Assembly: GCF_000219535.2 (NCBI RefSeq)
Contig: NZ_CP007806.1
Coordinates: 4,732,501-4,796,500, forward strand
Direction: 5' to 3'
Length of the DNA stretch: 64,000 nt
Source of the DNA: Brevibacillus laterosporus LMG 15441
GTDB taxonomy: Bacteria > Bacillota > Bacilli > Brevibacillales > Brevibacillaceae
Shown: one piece after another, positions 55,150 to 64,000 of the stretch
How the letters are laid out: every line of letters begins with the position of its first letter
Numbering within the stretch: the first letter of the stretch is position 1
The notes under the pieces: model-generated
What the model saw: the letters and a program-made list of their open reading frames with translations, nothing else
The model's database searches: none
Told to the model about the DNA's origin: nothing
Translations under genes and position numbers: made by a program

Positions 55150-55563
55150 CTATTCTTTTCTAAACTTATAGACCTGATTTGTTTTTCGCTCATCATCCGT
55201 AAGACGACGTTCAACGTCAATTTGTTGTGTAATTTCACGTTGTAGCTTACCTGAACAATTTGTACACATAGCCCCTGATTGAATAATTTCCCCACAGCTT
55301 TCACATGGGTATCCAAGGTTCGGGTTGCTTTGAACTGAAATCCGTCCTTCACGAATAAATCGAGTAATCTCTTTCACCTCGACACCCGTACCTTCGCTCA
55401 ATTGATAAATGGTAGCACCGCGATTTTCCCTTTTTCTCAGGAAGCTAGCACATAATTCGTATTGCTTCTCTTGTTCTTTATAGCATGATGGACATACATC
55501 TCTTATTCCTTTCACAAACAGCACATCACATATTGGACAGTTTGCTAGTTGTCCTAATCCCAT
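55150..55563 (-). CDS. yvyF: YvyF-like flagellar-region zinc-ribbon protein
   Basis: 137 aa. Two Cys pairs at the N-terminus (CPIC, CPSC), a helix-turn-helix-like middle (YQLSEGTGVEVKEITRFIREGRI) and a second ribbon (CESCGE, CTNC). The same gene precedes flgM in B. subtilis. Its role is unclear; a regulatory function is possible from the HTH-like segment. GGAGG precedes the ATG. Confidence 0.88.
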   Translation of the reverse strand: MGLGQLANCPICDVLFVKGIRDVCPSCYKEQEKQYELCASFLRKRENRGATIYQLSEGTGVEVKEITRFIREGRISVQSNPNLGYPCESCGEIIQSGAMCTNCSGKLQREITQQIDVERRLTDDERKTNQVYKFRKE

Positions 55564-55719
55564 AATTTATTCCTCCCTAATTCACTTTGTTTTTGGCATG
55601 AAAAATATATGTTATCATTACTTATACTTATGTTTATTGCTTGAATTCAGCGCCGTGTACAGTTTTTCTAGTCGACTGAATAAACTTTAGGCAAATATCA
55701 AGTACATGGAGGTCTTACC

Positions 55720-56469
55720 ATGATCGTTATTAAAACCAAGGAAGAAATTGAACTCATGCGTCAGGCTGGCATCATTTTGGCTAGTATCCACCAAAAAATT
55801 GCTACCATGATTCAACCAGGTATTACGACTTGGGAAATTGATCAATTCGTAGAACGTTACCTAAAAGAACATGGTGCCAAACCTGAGCAAAAAGGCTATC
55901 ATGGCTATCCTTATGCCACATGCGCATCAATTAACGATGTCATTTGCCACGGATTCCCTTCTAAAAAGGAATTAAAAAATGGTGACATCGTAACGATTGA
56001 CATGGTTGTTAATCTTAACGGATGGTTGGCCGACTCTGCTTGGTCATATGGAGTAGGACAAATCTCAGAGGAAGCTGATCGTCTATTGACTACCACCAAA
56101 GATGCTCTGTATCTAGGGATTGAGCAAGCAGTTGTTGGCAATCGTATCGGCGATATCTCCCATGCTATTCAAACATTCGCCGAAGAGCGCGGATACTCAG
56201 TCGTCCGCGATTTTACCGGCCATGGAATTGGCCAAAAAATGCATGAAGATCCTTATGTTCCACACTTTGGGCCTGCTGGTAAAGGAGTTCGCTTGAAGGA
56301 AGGCATGGTTCTCACCATTGAGCCCATGCTGAATGTAGGAACTTATCATGCAGTCGTAGATGAGGAAGATGGGTGGACAGCACGTACGCGTGACGGGAAA
56401 TTATCAGCTCAGTACGAACACACTCTTGCTATTACGGCAGATGGGCCACAAATCCTAACTCAATTATAA
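55720..56469 (+). CDS. map: Type I methionine aminopeptidase
   Basis: 249-aa cytosolic metalloenzyme removing the initiator Met. Metal ligands are visible as Asp in DIVTIDM, Asp in WLADSAW, His in DFTGHGIGQKMHED, Glu in LTIEPML and Glu in QYEHTLAI. The sequence is closer to the extra map genes (YflG type) than to the adk-map-infA copy, but that is by eye. GGAGG precedes the ATG. It is on the opposite strand to the com and flagellar genes and splits them. Confidence 0.93.
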   Translation: MIVIKTKEEIELMRQAGIILASIHQKIATMIQPGITTWEIDQFVERYLKEHGAKPEQKGYHGYPYATCASINDVICHGFPSKKELKNGDIVTIDMVVNLNGWLADSAWSYGVGQISEEADRLLTTTKDALYLGIEQAVVGNRIGDISHAIQTFAEERGYSVVRDFTGHGIGQKMHEDPYVPHFGPAGKGVRLKEGMVLTIEPMLNVGTYHAVVDEEDGWTARTRDGKLSAQYEHTLAITADGPQILTQL

Positions 56470-56509
56470 GTCTTCTGTACCAGAAAAACATAATTACCTA
56501 TTATTTTCA

Positions 56510-56546
56510 TCGGCAAATTTGCATTAATAGATTTGCCGTTTTTCTT
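56510..56546 (+). terminator. Terminator after map
   Basis: CGGCAAAT...ATTTGCCG followed by TTTTTCTTTTTT on the plus strand. Confidence 0.85.
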
Positions 56547-56557
56547 TTTTCCATAAT

Positions 56558-57367
56558 TTAACGAGCCAATGTGAGACTACAGACGGATAACTGAAGATTT
56601 TGTTTTTTCGCATAGTACGAAAGTACCTTAGCACATGCTTCAATTGTTGCCCCTGTTGTAAAAATATCATCTACTATCAGTACATGCCAACTGGTTTTTT
56701 TTGGCCAAATAGAAAATGGCTGAAAACAATGAGATGTAGTATGCAGGCTCGGATGAATCACGAATGCATCCTGCATACTTTCAAAACGTGCTGCCCGTCC
56801 TTTTTGCTTACTTTGCTTTTCGGTTTCCTTTTGACGCTCCCATAGCGGAACACAAGGAATTTTCTGATGATACCCCACATATTCGGCTAGCTTCTGCGCT
56901 TGATTAAATCCCCGTTCTTGTAACCGAATCCTGTGCATTGGAACGTAACTTATAAGATCAATCCTTCTCCTCAGACCATAATGAAACCGATAACCTAATA
57001 ATATCAAAGTTGCACAGATAGAATACAATCGCTCATCGCCCTGATACTTCCACTGTTTTATTACGTCTTTCGCCCATTCATTATACTGGATTACGCTTCG
57101 ATTCCCTTTCAGCCCTTCCCTATGTCGACTACAATCTCGGCATAGCTCTGGTTGTCCTGCACATGCTCTACCACACATTTTACAGATATGCTTCAGCAAA
57201 AGTATAGTATTTGAAACACATTTCTCACATAAAAGTAGCTGCATTAGCTGATAGAAGCACCTTGGATAAAAGAAAGCAGGCACATTCTTTGATAGATGAT
57301 GAATTACTTGTCTTGTTTTTGTAGCAATTTGAATCGGATTTTTACAGACCAAACAATATTTCATCAT
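56558..57367 (-). CDS. comFC: ComFC, phosphoribosyltransferase-fold competence protein
   Basis: 269 aa, Cys-rich zinc finger at the N-terminus (CLVC, CEKC, CKMCGRAC, CRDC) and a PRTase domain with the PRPP motif VLIVDDIFTTGAT near 232. Needed for DNA uptake with ComFA. It lies 9 nt after comFA, so comFB, which separates them in B. subtilis, is absent. AGGGG precedes the ATG. Confidence 0.92.
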   Translation of the reverse strand: MMKYCLVCKNPIQIATKTRQVIHHLSKNVPAFFYPRCFYQLMQLLLCEKCVSNTILLLKHICKMCGRACAGQPELCRDCSRHREGLKGNRSVIQYNEWAKDVIKQWKYQGDERLYSICATLILLGYRFHYGLRRRIDLISYVPMHRIRLQERGFNQAQKLAEYVGYHQKIPCVPLWERQKETEKQSKQKGRAARFESMQDAFVIHPSLHTTSHCFQPFSIWPKKTSWHVLIVDDIFTTGATIEACAKVLSYYAKKQNLQLSVCSLTLAR

Positions 57368-57376
57368 TTATTCCCC

Positions 57377-59323
57377 TCATTCTATCATTGTTGCAGTCTC
57401 TTCTGCCAAGCGATTCATTTGTTTAATATGCCTGATAGCTTGAGCAGGACCAGAAGCTTTCTTATTCATGAGATAGAGAATCTGTCCCTTTGGAGAATCA
57501 CTGGACCGTCCCACTCTTCCTGCTATCTGGACTAGTGAAGCTTCGTCGAAGATAGGGGCATCTGCCTCTAGTACAATGCAATCGCTACGAGGAATGGTTA
57601 CTCCGCGTTCCAGAATCGTAGTCGTTACTAAGATCATGTACTCCTTTTCTCGAAAAGCACGCACCTTATGTTCACGTGCAGGATCTGAAGCATGTACTCC
57701 TTCTACTTTATCTCTCATATCCGTAAAAAAGTGCCGAACATAAGCTACCACAAAGGGGATTTCCTCAATTCGCGGTACAAATATAAAGACCTGCCTGTGT
57801 GCCTGTATACTATTTCGTAAAAAAAATAATAAGGGAGTAATGGGCTGTAATACATGAATACTTTGACGCAAGTGTGTTGTAACAAGCTTTGTTGGAATAG
57901 GAAGTGGATGTCCATGAAACCTAGCTGGCAGAATAGCATGTGTAGAGGAAGTAAGAGAAAGCTTTTTGTGAAAAGGGAATACTTGATTATCCATTCGTTT
58001 TTTTACTAGTTCTTGCTGAAGATAGCGTGGGGGTGTAGCGCTAAGATATAAAATCTTGCCATGTGGTAGTAACGAGCGCTTCACAGCATGATACAAAGTC
58101 TTATTTTGGTGGTAAGGATAAGAATCTACCTCGTCAACTACTATCAAAGAATAACGCTGGTAGCAACGTAACATCTGGTGGGTAGTCGAAATCATCAGTT
58201 GGCTTTGCTCCCATTTTTGCTGACTGCTCCCGTGAATAGCCACGACTGAAATGGAAGGAAATACGTTTTGTATACGTGGTGCTAGTTCTAAAACGACATC
58301 TTTACGAGGGGTAGCGATACACACAGCTCCTCCACGTGCCAATTCTGCATCGACCGCTGGAAACACGAGCTCTGTTTTCCCTGCCCCACAAACCGCCCAG
58401 ATTAGAAATCTCCGTTCTTTGGAAAAAACGAATTCTCTTACCTTTTTGGCTACGATTGCTTGCCTCTTAGAAAATTGTCCATTCCATTGGAGGATGGTTT
58501 TTGAGGAAATGCAATGTTGCGCATCAGCATCCAGATGACCGGACAGACTTGCAGGCACAAATATTAGAGGTACACAGCTCTTGCATCTCCCCATCGAAAG
58601 GCAATTATAGCAGTAGGCGCAGGGTTGTTGACAGCTATAGCAGCTTGTTTGTTCAATTTCCCTGAAACTATTGCACCGCTCACAATGATAGGACAGTTGA
58701 TGCTGCCACCAACAACGATGTAGTTCAAGACTAACACTTGGGCGCCACTCTGCTTTTCCCTGTAAAACAAGCCATTGCAATGACATGATAAGGTGATCTG
58801 AATGATTTAGGGTTATATAGGGGGATTTCTCAAAGCTCAACCTTTTAACTTCTTCTAATAATAACGCCCTGCCTTGTAGCTTAAGATAAAGCTGATGCGT
58901 CTGCTGCTTGTTGCTAGCAAGGAATTCTATTACATTTTGTTTTTCAAGCATATGAGATTCGCAAGCCCTCCCCTCCCCCTCCAATTCTTCGAAGCTAAAG
59001 GAGCAGGATCGCCCGTAGGAATAATTTTCACCTGTCTCCCTTACGGATAGACGATTTACCTCTTGCGTGTAGCCTTGAGCCACCAGACGTGCCTGCTTGA
59101 GTGTATGAGAAGCAACTTGACCAGCGGCAGCTTGCTGCATAATTTTTCTGTTCACCCTGTCTCTTATCCCGAAAAGTAAGGAGAGTGATGTACTTTTTCC
59201 AATAATGTGCAATCTTTGCCCGTTCTGCTCATTCCAAAATTGCTTGTCTACCTGGAAACACGGAGTAATATATGCTAAGACAGAATGTCCATCTTCTTTT
59301 AAATAAAGAACATATTCATGCAT
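57377..59323 (-). CDS. comFA: ComFA, DNA-uptake helicase-like ATPase
   Basis: 648 aa, superfamily 2 helicase. A four-Cys-pair zinc finger precedes the motor (CERC...CYSC...CAYC...CKSC), then Walker A AVCGAGKTELVF, Walker B VVDEVDSYPYH, motif III YLSATPP, motif VI QIAGRVGRSSDSP. It powers pulling of single-stranded DNA through ComEC. The first 250 residues are diverged. GGGGGG precedes the ATG. Confidence 0.93.
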   Translation of the reverse strand: MHEYVLYLKEDGHSVLAYITPCFQVDKQFWNEQNGQRLHIIGKSTSLSLLFGIRDRVNRKIMQQAAAGQVASHTLKQARLVAQGYTQEVNRLSVRETGENYSYGRSCSFSFEELEGEGRACESHMLEKQNVIEFLASNKQQTHQLYLKLQGRALLLEEVKRLSFEKSPYITLNHSDHLIMSLQWLVLQGKAEWRPSVSLELHRCWWQHQLSYHCERCNSFREIEQTSCYSCQQPCAYCYNCLSMGRCKSCVPLIFVPASLSGHLDADAQHCISSKTILQWNGQFSKRQAIVAKKVREFVFSKERRFLIWAVCGAGKTELVFPAVDAELARGGAVCIATPRKDVVLELAPRIQNVFPSISVVAIHGSSQQKWEQSQLMISTTHQMLRCYQRYSLIVVDEVDSYPYHQNKTLYHAVKRSLLPHGKILYLSATPPRYLQQELVKKRMDNQVFPFHKKLSLTSSTHAILPARFHGHPLPIPTKLVTTHLRQSIHVLQPITPLLFFLRNSIQAHRQVFIFVPRIEEIPFVVAYVRHFFTDMRDKVEGVHASDPAREHKVRAFREKEYMILVTTTILERGVTIPRSDCIVLEADAPIFDEASLVQIAGRVGRSSDSPKGQILYLMNKKASGPAQAIRHIKQMNRLAEETATMIE

Positions 59324-59375
59324 AATGTCGATCCCCCCTTGTCCTTATTCTTAAAAAAGACAAAGGGAGCATGCA

Positions 59376-59412
59376 AGAAAAAAGAGACCAGCCTATAACC
59401 TAGCTAGCCTCT
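59376..59412 (-). terminator. Terminator after the degU-linked unknown gene
   Basis: AGAGGCTAGC pairs with GCTGGTCTCT (two G-U pairs), then TTTTTTC on the minus strand. It overlaps the last codons. Confidence 0.75.
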
Positions 59413-59774
59413 TTCCCAACTGTTCGTAAATCGATGACAACGACCGATTCTCTTCCTGCTTGTTGTTCTCTTATGGTATCTGGATGGACTCGGTATAATA
59501 TCTCCGTCATCCGCGGCGTATCGTCAGAAGAGCCTTCATCCACAAAACTAATACTAATTGGCTGTCCATATAAACCAGATTGAAACATCAGGGTACGTAC
59601 AGCCTCTTCAACTCGATGCTCTGAATTATGCAAAAGTAGTTGATAATGTGTCAAGGTCAAAGGCTCCATAATAGAAGTGGCCCTGCCTGACTCCATCCAG
59701 ATATAGAACATTTTCAGCAAAAGAGCGGAGCAGCCGTATGCTGCAAACAACCAGATCATAAAATCAGCCAACAC
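59400..59774 (-). CDS. Unknown small membrane-anchored protein downstream of degU
   Basis: I do not recognise it. About 124 aa: one N-terminal membrane helix (VLADFMIWLFAAYGCSALLLKMFYIW) and a soluble C-terminal part (SISFVDEGSSDDTPRMTEIL, ESVVVIDLRTVG) with alternating beta/alpha character. GTG at 59774 has GGAGGGG about 7 nt upstream, better than an ATG at 59780 touching that site. It is the last gene of the deacetylase-degS-degU unit, 98 nt after degU. Confidence 0.65.
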   Translation of the reverse strand: MLADFMIWLFAAYGCSALLLKMFYIWMESGRATSIMEPLTLTHYQLLLHNSEHRVEEAVRTLMFQSGLYGQPISISFVDEGSSDDTPRMTEILYRVHPDTIREQQAGRESVVVIDLRTVGKEAS

Positions 59775-59872
59775 GGTCATCCCCTCCTGTAATAAGGTAT
59801 GCCGTACTGCTTGACTTGGTTGCTTTCTCCACACTCATTTTTCATAAATGATGTATGATCCGCTTAAAAATC

Positions 59873-60580
59873 TTACAGCTTTACCCAGCCATTCTTGATG
59901 GATATAACCACAGCTTGAGTACGATCCTGTACATTTAGCTTTTGTAAAATACTGCTTACATGGTTTTTAACCGTTTTTTCACTGATGAATAAATATTCAC
60001 CGATCATTCGGTTGCTTTTTCCTTCTGCCATTAATTGCAAAACTTCACGCTCACGACGCGTCAAGGATTCAATGATACGCGGATCCATCACTGGTGACTC
60101 TTCGAACGTAATACTACGATCCATTGACTCCTCCTGCTCACTTAAGCGACGGAATTCGTCGATTAACTTACCGGTCACTTTTGGATGGATATACGCTCCA
60201 CCTTGGGCAACTACGCGTACCGCTTCTACCAATTCAGAAGTCCCCATATCCTTTAGTAAATAACCGGATGCTCCTGAACGCAGTGTGCGGTAGACATATC
60301 CTTCATCATCATGAATGGATAAAATGATTACTTTTGTTTCTGGGCTAATTTTTACTACCTCTTCTGCAGCCGAAACACCGTTTACATTTGGCATATTAAT
60401 ATCCATCAATAATACATCTGGTCTGTATTCAGCTACTAGCTTGGGAGCCTCCATTCCATCTGAACCTTCGCCCACCACTTTGAAACCAGATTCCATATCG
60501 AGTATTCTCTTTACGCCTTCACGAAACAATTGATGATCGTCTACTAACACGATTTTAATTTCATCCAACAATTTTTCCAC
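59873..60580 (-). CDS. degU: DegU, NarL-family response regulator
   Basis: 235 aa. Receiver domain with [10 protein letters not shown] and phospho-Asp in LLMDINMPN (near 60); C-terminal LuxR-type HTH ([36 protein letters not shown]). Controls exoenzymes, competence and motility in Bacillus. GTG start behind GGGAGG. Paired with degS 5 nt upstream, and next to comF and flagellar genes that DegU regulates. Confidence 0.96.
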   Translation of the reverse strand: MEKLLDEIKIVLVDDHQLFREGVKRILDMESGFKVVGEGSDGMEAPKLVAEYRPDVLLMDINMPNVNGVSAAEEVVKISPETKVIILSIHDDEGYVYRTLRSGASGYLLKDMGTSELVEAVRVVAQGGAYIHPKVTGKLIDEFRRLSEQEESMDRSITFEESPVMDPRIIESLTRREREVLQLMAEGKSNRMIGEYLFISEKTVKNHVSSILQKLNVQDRTQAVVISIKNGWVKL

Positions 60581-60585
60581 CGTTA

Positions 60586-61764
60586 TTACCCTCCCTGTTT
60601 GCCGGTACTTTTGAATACTGACGCGGGCTGTAGCGGTATTTGAAACACCACTCTAGTCCCTTCTTGGCTATTGGACGTAATGCCGATTCTGCCATTCAGT
60701 AATTGGCAACGTTCCTTCATTCCCATTATTCCGAACGATTGTCCCTTTTTGCTAACCTCACTCACATTAAATCCAATTCCATCATCTTTTACGACAATAA
60801 ACATGTTTTCCAGCTGAAACTCAACCTTTATTTGGACAAAATTAGCTTTCGCATGCTTGTACACATTGTTTAGGCATTCCTGAACTAAGCGAAAAGCTGC
60901 TGCCTTAAATGAACTTTCCAACTTATGTTCTTTACCAAAAACAATTAGATCAATATGTAATTTACTACGATCCTCAAAGGTTTGTATATACTTTTGCAAA
61001 GTTGGAATGAGTCCTAAGTCATCTAAAGCCATTGGTCTCAAGTCAAAAATAATTTTTCTGACATCTGCTAAACTCATTCTTACAATTTCCTTTAAGCTGC
61101 CTAATTCCTGTTGAGCATCCTGGATTGCGTCATTTTTCAACATTTTTTCTACAATTTCTGTACGCAATACTACATTGGCCATGGATTGTGCAGGTCCATC
61201 ATGGATCTCTCGGGCTACCCGCTTACGCTCTTCTTCCTGGGCCTGAATAATTTTAAGTCCCATAAGCTGATGCTGCTTGGCAGATTCCAAGGCTTCCTCT
61301 ACTTTGGACAAATCTCCTGCTAAAAAGCTGTGAACCACGCTGATCTGGCTTAGTAACCCTTCTGCTCTAGTAATTGTCTCTAAAATATTCCGCAAACGAA
61401 ACTCTAGTTCGTCGCGGCGTTTCTTTAGATTATTTTCCCGCTCACGCATTAAGGAAAGCTCTATCTGAACATTATGAGCTTCCTCATAAGCTGCTCGAAT
61501 ATCGTTTTCAGTAAAGCTTTGAAAATTACGGCTTACTTGTACCAATCTCGACCTGGATCGGCGGGACTGTAACTCTAAATTATCAACATTCTGGATCACT
61601 TCTGACAATATTTGCCGTATTTCAACAATCTCTTTTTTGATTGCATTACTTTCCGAACGAGCACCTTCTGCTATCTGAAATATTTGCTCTTTGCTCATTT
61701 CAACCGTTCGAATCGTTTTTTTTATGACCCCATCTAGAAGGCTGATATCAATGCCTTTATCCAT
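60586..61764 (-). CDS. degS: DegS, cytoplasmic sensor histidine kinase
   Basis: 392 aa with no membrane segment. A long N-terminal coiled-coil sensor domain (1-180), HisKA_3 phospho-site [21 protein letters not shown], and HATPase with [13 protein letters not shown] and DDGIGFN. Phosphorylates DegU. AGGGGG precedes the ATG. Only 11 nt separate it from the deacetylase gene, so they are likely co-transcribed. Confidence 0.96.
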   Translation of the reverse strand: MDKGIDISLLDGVIKKTIRTVEMSKEQIFQIAEGARSESNAIKKEIVEIRQILSEVIQNVDNLELQSRRSRSRLVQVSRNFQSFTENDIRAAYEEAHNVQIELSLMRERENNLKKRRDELEFRLRNILETITRAEGLLSQISVVHSFLAGDLSKVEEALESAKQHQLMGLKIIQAQEEERKRVAREIHDGPAQSMANVVLRTEIVEKMLKNDAIQDAQQELGSLKEIVRMSLADVRKIIFDLRPMALDDLGLIPTLQKYIQTFEDRSKLHIDLIVFGKEHKLESSFKAAAFRLVQECLNNVYKHAKANFVQIKVEFQLENMFIVVKDDGIGFNVSEVSKKGQSFGIMGMKERCQLLNGRIGITSNSQEGTRVVFQIPLQPASVFKSTGKQGG

Positions 61765-61775
61765 GGGTTTCCCCC

Positions 61776-62786
61776 TTATTCTTCCATTTTTACTTTAGTA
61801 AATAGTTCAAGGAGCTGGGGTGCACCTACCTTGCGTATTCCTACATCAAATCTCGGGATGGAATATGGATCTTCATTTGGCTTCACAACGTCTCTTCTAG
61901 ATGTAAAGACATACTGATATCCTGCTTCCTTTGCCGAGTCAATCACAATCTTGCTTTTATAGCCTTGGGGTAAGGAGAGAGAGGCTATAGGCTTTTTCAC
62001 AAGTTGCTCTAAGCCTATTTTCGACATCTTAAAATCAACAAATAAACGACTTTGGTACTCTTCCTCATTCTCTGCACGTTGGAATTCTTCTAGATATACA
62101 GGCTCCGTTCCCGCTTTCTGTACTCCCCACTCATCCAGCTCTTTATGCTCATGTAAACTGAATGTGTGCGAGCCAATATCAACTAAGCCGGAAGCCAGCA
62201 TTTCGTCAATTTGTTGATAAGCTAAAGGAACGGTCATATTTTCTCGCTTTCGATCCATGGTATCTCGCAATCTACCTGCAATTACAAAAGATGCAGATGG
62301 ATACCCATATTTGGAAAGCAACGGATATGCATGTGTGTAATAACTTTCATAGCCGTCATCAAACGTAAATAAAACTGCATTCTCCTTGGCAGTTACGCCT
62401 GTTTGCATAAAAGTAAAAAACTCTCTTAGGCTAATAGGATGAAAGTTATGTTCCTTTATAAATTGTAAATGCTCACCAAACTGCTCTGGTGTTATTACAA
62501 ATGGCTTATTACTGTCACGATCAATGTGATGATAATTCAAGATGACAACCTTGTCTTTATACCATCTCTCGTTTGGTAGCTTTTCTTCTGGTTTACTAGT
62601 TCTAGAAGGAATTTGCTCTACGTCTGGCCCTTTAGGTTCTAATGAATGAGACGTATGATCCCCCGTCTTTTGTTGCACATAATCCGTATTTTCTATCCCT
62701 ACATTCTCTGGTCTAAACCAATACACAAGGATAGAAAACAGAAGAAGAAGAAGGAAAAAGACGAGAAAGAAAGGTTTTTTCTTCAT
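61776..62786 (-). CDS. Membrane-anchored polysaccharide deacetylase
   Basis: 336 aa. N-terminal anchor (6-25), Pro/Glu-rich linker, NodB-homology domain from about 80. Motif 1 is TFDDGYESYY, motif 2 GSHTFSLHEH, motif 3 LPQGYKS in place of the usual RxPYG, closer to the PgaB/IcaB type. Probably removes N-acetyl groups from a cell-wall or exopolysaccharide. First gene of the unit with degS-degU; a TATAAT box lies about 30 nt upstream of the ATG (62813-62818). Confidence 0.88.
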   Translation of the reverse strand: MKKKPFFLVFFLLLLLFSILVYWFRPENVGIENTDYVQQKTGDHTSHSLEPKGPDVEQIPSRTSKPEEKLPNERWYKDKVVILNYHHIDRDSNKPFVITPEQFGEHLQFIKEHNFHPISLREFFTFMQTGVTAKENAVLFTFDDGYESYYTHAYPLLSKYGYPSASFVIAGRLRDTMDRKRENMTVPLAYQQIDEMLASGLVDIGSHTFSLHEHKELDEWGVQKAGTEPVYLEEFQRAENEEEYQSRLFVDFKMSKIGLEQLVKKPIASLSLPQGYKSKIVIDSAKEAGYQYVFTSRRDVVKPNEDPYSIPRFDVGIRKVGAPQLLELFTKVKMEE

Positions 62787-62906
62787 GATGCGCCCATGTT
62801 CCTTTCGATCTTATTATAGTGCTTTTCGACAAAGATTTACAGAATCCTCTACGTAGTCTACCCCATTGAAGTTGTACTTGCCTAGCCTTTTTCGCAATTT
62901 TCATAA

Positions 62907-62940
62907 GAAAAAAGAAGCCCAGGAAAATCCTAGGCTTCTC
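62907..62940 (-). terminator. Terminator after metK
   Basis: GAAGCCTAGG-atttt-CCTGGGCTTC followed by TTTTTTC on the minus strand. Confidence 0.9.
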
Positions 62941-62948
62941 TGTATTTT

Positions 62949-64000
62949 TTACAGGCTAGCAGCGTCTTTTTTTAGATCTTCTGCTTTATCTGTACGCTCC
63001 CATGGTACATTCAGATCATTGCGTCCGAAATGACCATATGCTGCGGTTTGTTTATAGATCGGACGGCGTAGGTCTAATTGCTTAATAATGCCTGCTGGGC
63101 GCAGATCAAAGTGCTTGCGAACCAATGCTACCAAATCAGATTCCGCAATTTTTCCTGTTCCAAATGTATTTACAGCGATAGATACCGGTTGAGCTACCCC
63201 GATTGCATAAGCTACCTGTACTTCGCAATGTTCAGCAAGACCTGCAGCTACAATGTTTTTCGCTACATAGCGAGCTGCATAAGCACCAGAACGGTCTACT
63301 TTTGTAGGATCCTTACCGGAGAATGCACCACCGCCATGACGAGCATAACCGCCATACGTATCTACGATGATTTTACGACCAGTTAAACCGGCATCCCCTT
63401 GAGGACCACCGATAACGAAACGTCCGGTTGGGTTAATGAAGTATTTCGTTTGATCGTCTAACAGATTTGTAGGAACGATCGGTTTAATTACTTGCTCCAT
63501 TAGATCCTTTTTAATCTGATCTAGTTCTACTTCTGGAGCATGTTGAGTAGAAATAACAATTGTATCGATGCGAACTGGTTTATCGCCATCGTATTCAACA
63601 GTTACTTGCGTTTTACCATCTGGACGAAGGTATTCAAGCGTACCATTTTTACGCACTTCTGTCAGACGACGTGCCAACTGGTGAGCCATGCTGATTGGAA
63701 GAGGCATTAATTCTGGTGTTTCGTTGCAAGCATAACCAAACATTAGACCCTGGTCACCTGCACCGATTGCTTCGATTTCAGCATCAGTCATGCTACCCTC
63801 ACGTGCTTCCAACGCTTGGTCAACACCTAGTGCGATATCTGCTGATTGCTCGCCGATTGCAGTAATAACACCGCATGTATCTGCATCAAAACCATATTTT
63901 GCACGATCGTAACCAATTTCACGAATCGTATCTCTTACTAGCTTTTGGATATCTACATATGTAGAAGTTGTGATTTCACCTGCCACAAGTACTAATCCGG
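62949..64000 (-). CDS. metK: S-adenosylmethionine synthetase (partial)
   Basis: Makes SAM from methionine and ATP. About 350 residues are visible; the reading frame is open to the window edge ([17 protein letters not shown]), so the N-terminal 40-50 residues are outside. The signature [13 protein letters not shown] and the phosphate-binding [19 protein letters not shown] are intact. Followed by a strong terminator. Confidence 0.97.
   Translation of the reverse strand, partial: GLVLVAGEITTSTYVDIQKLVRDTIREIGYDRAKYGFDADTCGVITAIGEQSADIALGVDQALEAREGSMTDAEIEAIGAGDQGLMFGYACNETPELMPLPISMAHQLARRLTEVRKNGTLEYLRPDGKTQVTVEYDGDKPVRIDTIVISTQHAPEVELDQIKKDLMEQVIKPIVPTNLLDDQTKYFINPTGRFVIGGPQGDAGLTGRKIIVDTYGGYARHGGGAFSGKDPTKVDRSGAYAARYVAKNIVAAGLAEHCEVQVAYAIGVAQPVSIAVNTFGTGKIAESDLVALVRKHFDLRPAGIIKQLDLRRPIYKQTAAYGHFGRNDLNVPWERTDKAEDLKKDAASL

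Overview
The window is a stretch of Gram-positive (Firmicutes) chromosome of moderate-to-low GC. Gene order is strikingly like the Bacillus subtilis segment metK/degS-degU-comF-flgM...fliD-hpf-secA-prfB-cccB-ftsEX-ctpB-minJ-uvrBA-hprK-yvoF-hisZ. A long-form HPF, Bacillus-type DegS/DegU, CsrA/FliW and MinJ all fit. Protein style and layout suggest Brevibacillus or a close Paenibacillales relative; that placement is inference. Almost every gene is on the minus strand, so transcription runs from high to low coordinates. Only the flgD-like gene, a two-component pair, a sugar acetyltransferase and a methionine aminopeptidase are on the plus strand.

From the right edge leftwards: metK (partial); a polysaccharide deacetylase-degS-degU-unknown operon; competence genes comFA-comFC; an inserted map gene; and a late flagellar region made of yvyF, flgM-flgN-flgK, flgL-DUF6470-fliW-csrA, an unknown gene with the flagellin methylase gene fliB, and flaG-fliD-fliS-fliT. 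Three sigma-D-like promoters head these units. Flagellin (hag), expected between csrA and flaG, is absent and fliB occupies its slot. Next come a divergent sugar acetyltransferase/aminotransferase pair, a MotA/MotB-like stator pair, an 850-bp non-coding stretch with a dense DnaA-box cluster, a cold-shock gene, hpf (sigma-H-like promoter), secA, cardiolipin synthase and a two-component system, then prfB with its +1 frameshift and two tRNA-Leu genes.

The left half holds cccB; an arginine cluster argC-argB-argD / carA-carB-argF-argG-argH under ARG boxes but without argJ; the division/envelope operon ftsE-ftsX-(M23 hydrolase)-ctpB-minJ; a FlgD-like gene with an acidic repeat tail; the SOS-regulated uvrB-uvrA pair with a LexA box; hprK with a yvoF-like acyltransferase (lgt and ppaX missing between them); and the histidine operon hisZ-G-D-B-H-A-F running off the left edge.

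Most of the window is conserved housekeeping DNA. The parts that differ from the reference order are the places to look: the DnaA-box cluster, the fliB unit replacing hag, the sugar-modification pair beside flagellar genes, the FlgD-like protein, and the argJ-less arginine cluster. I found no CRISPR array, transposase, prophage or recognisable defence system.
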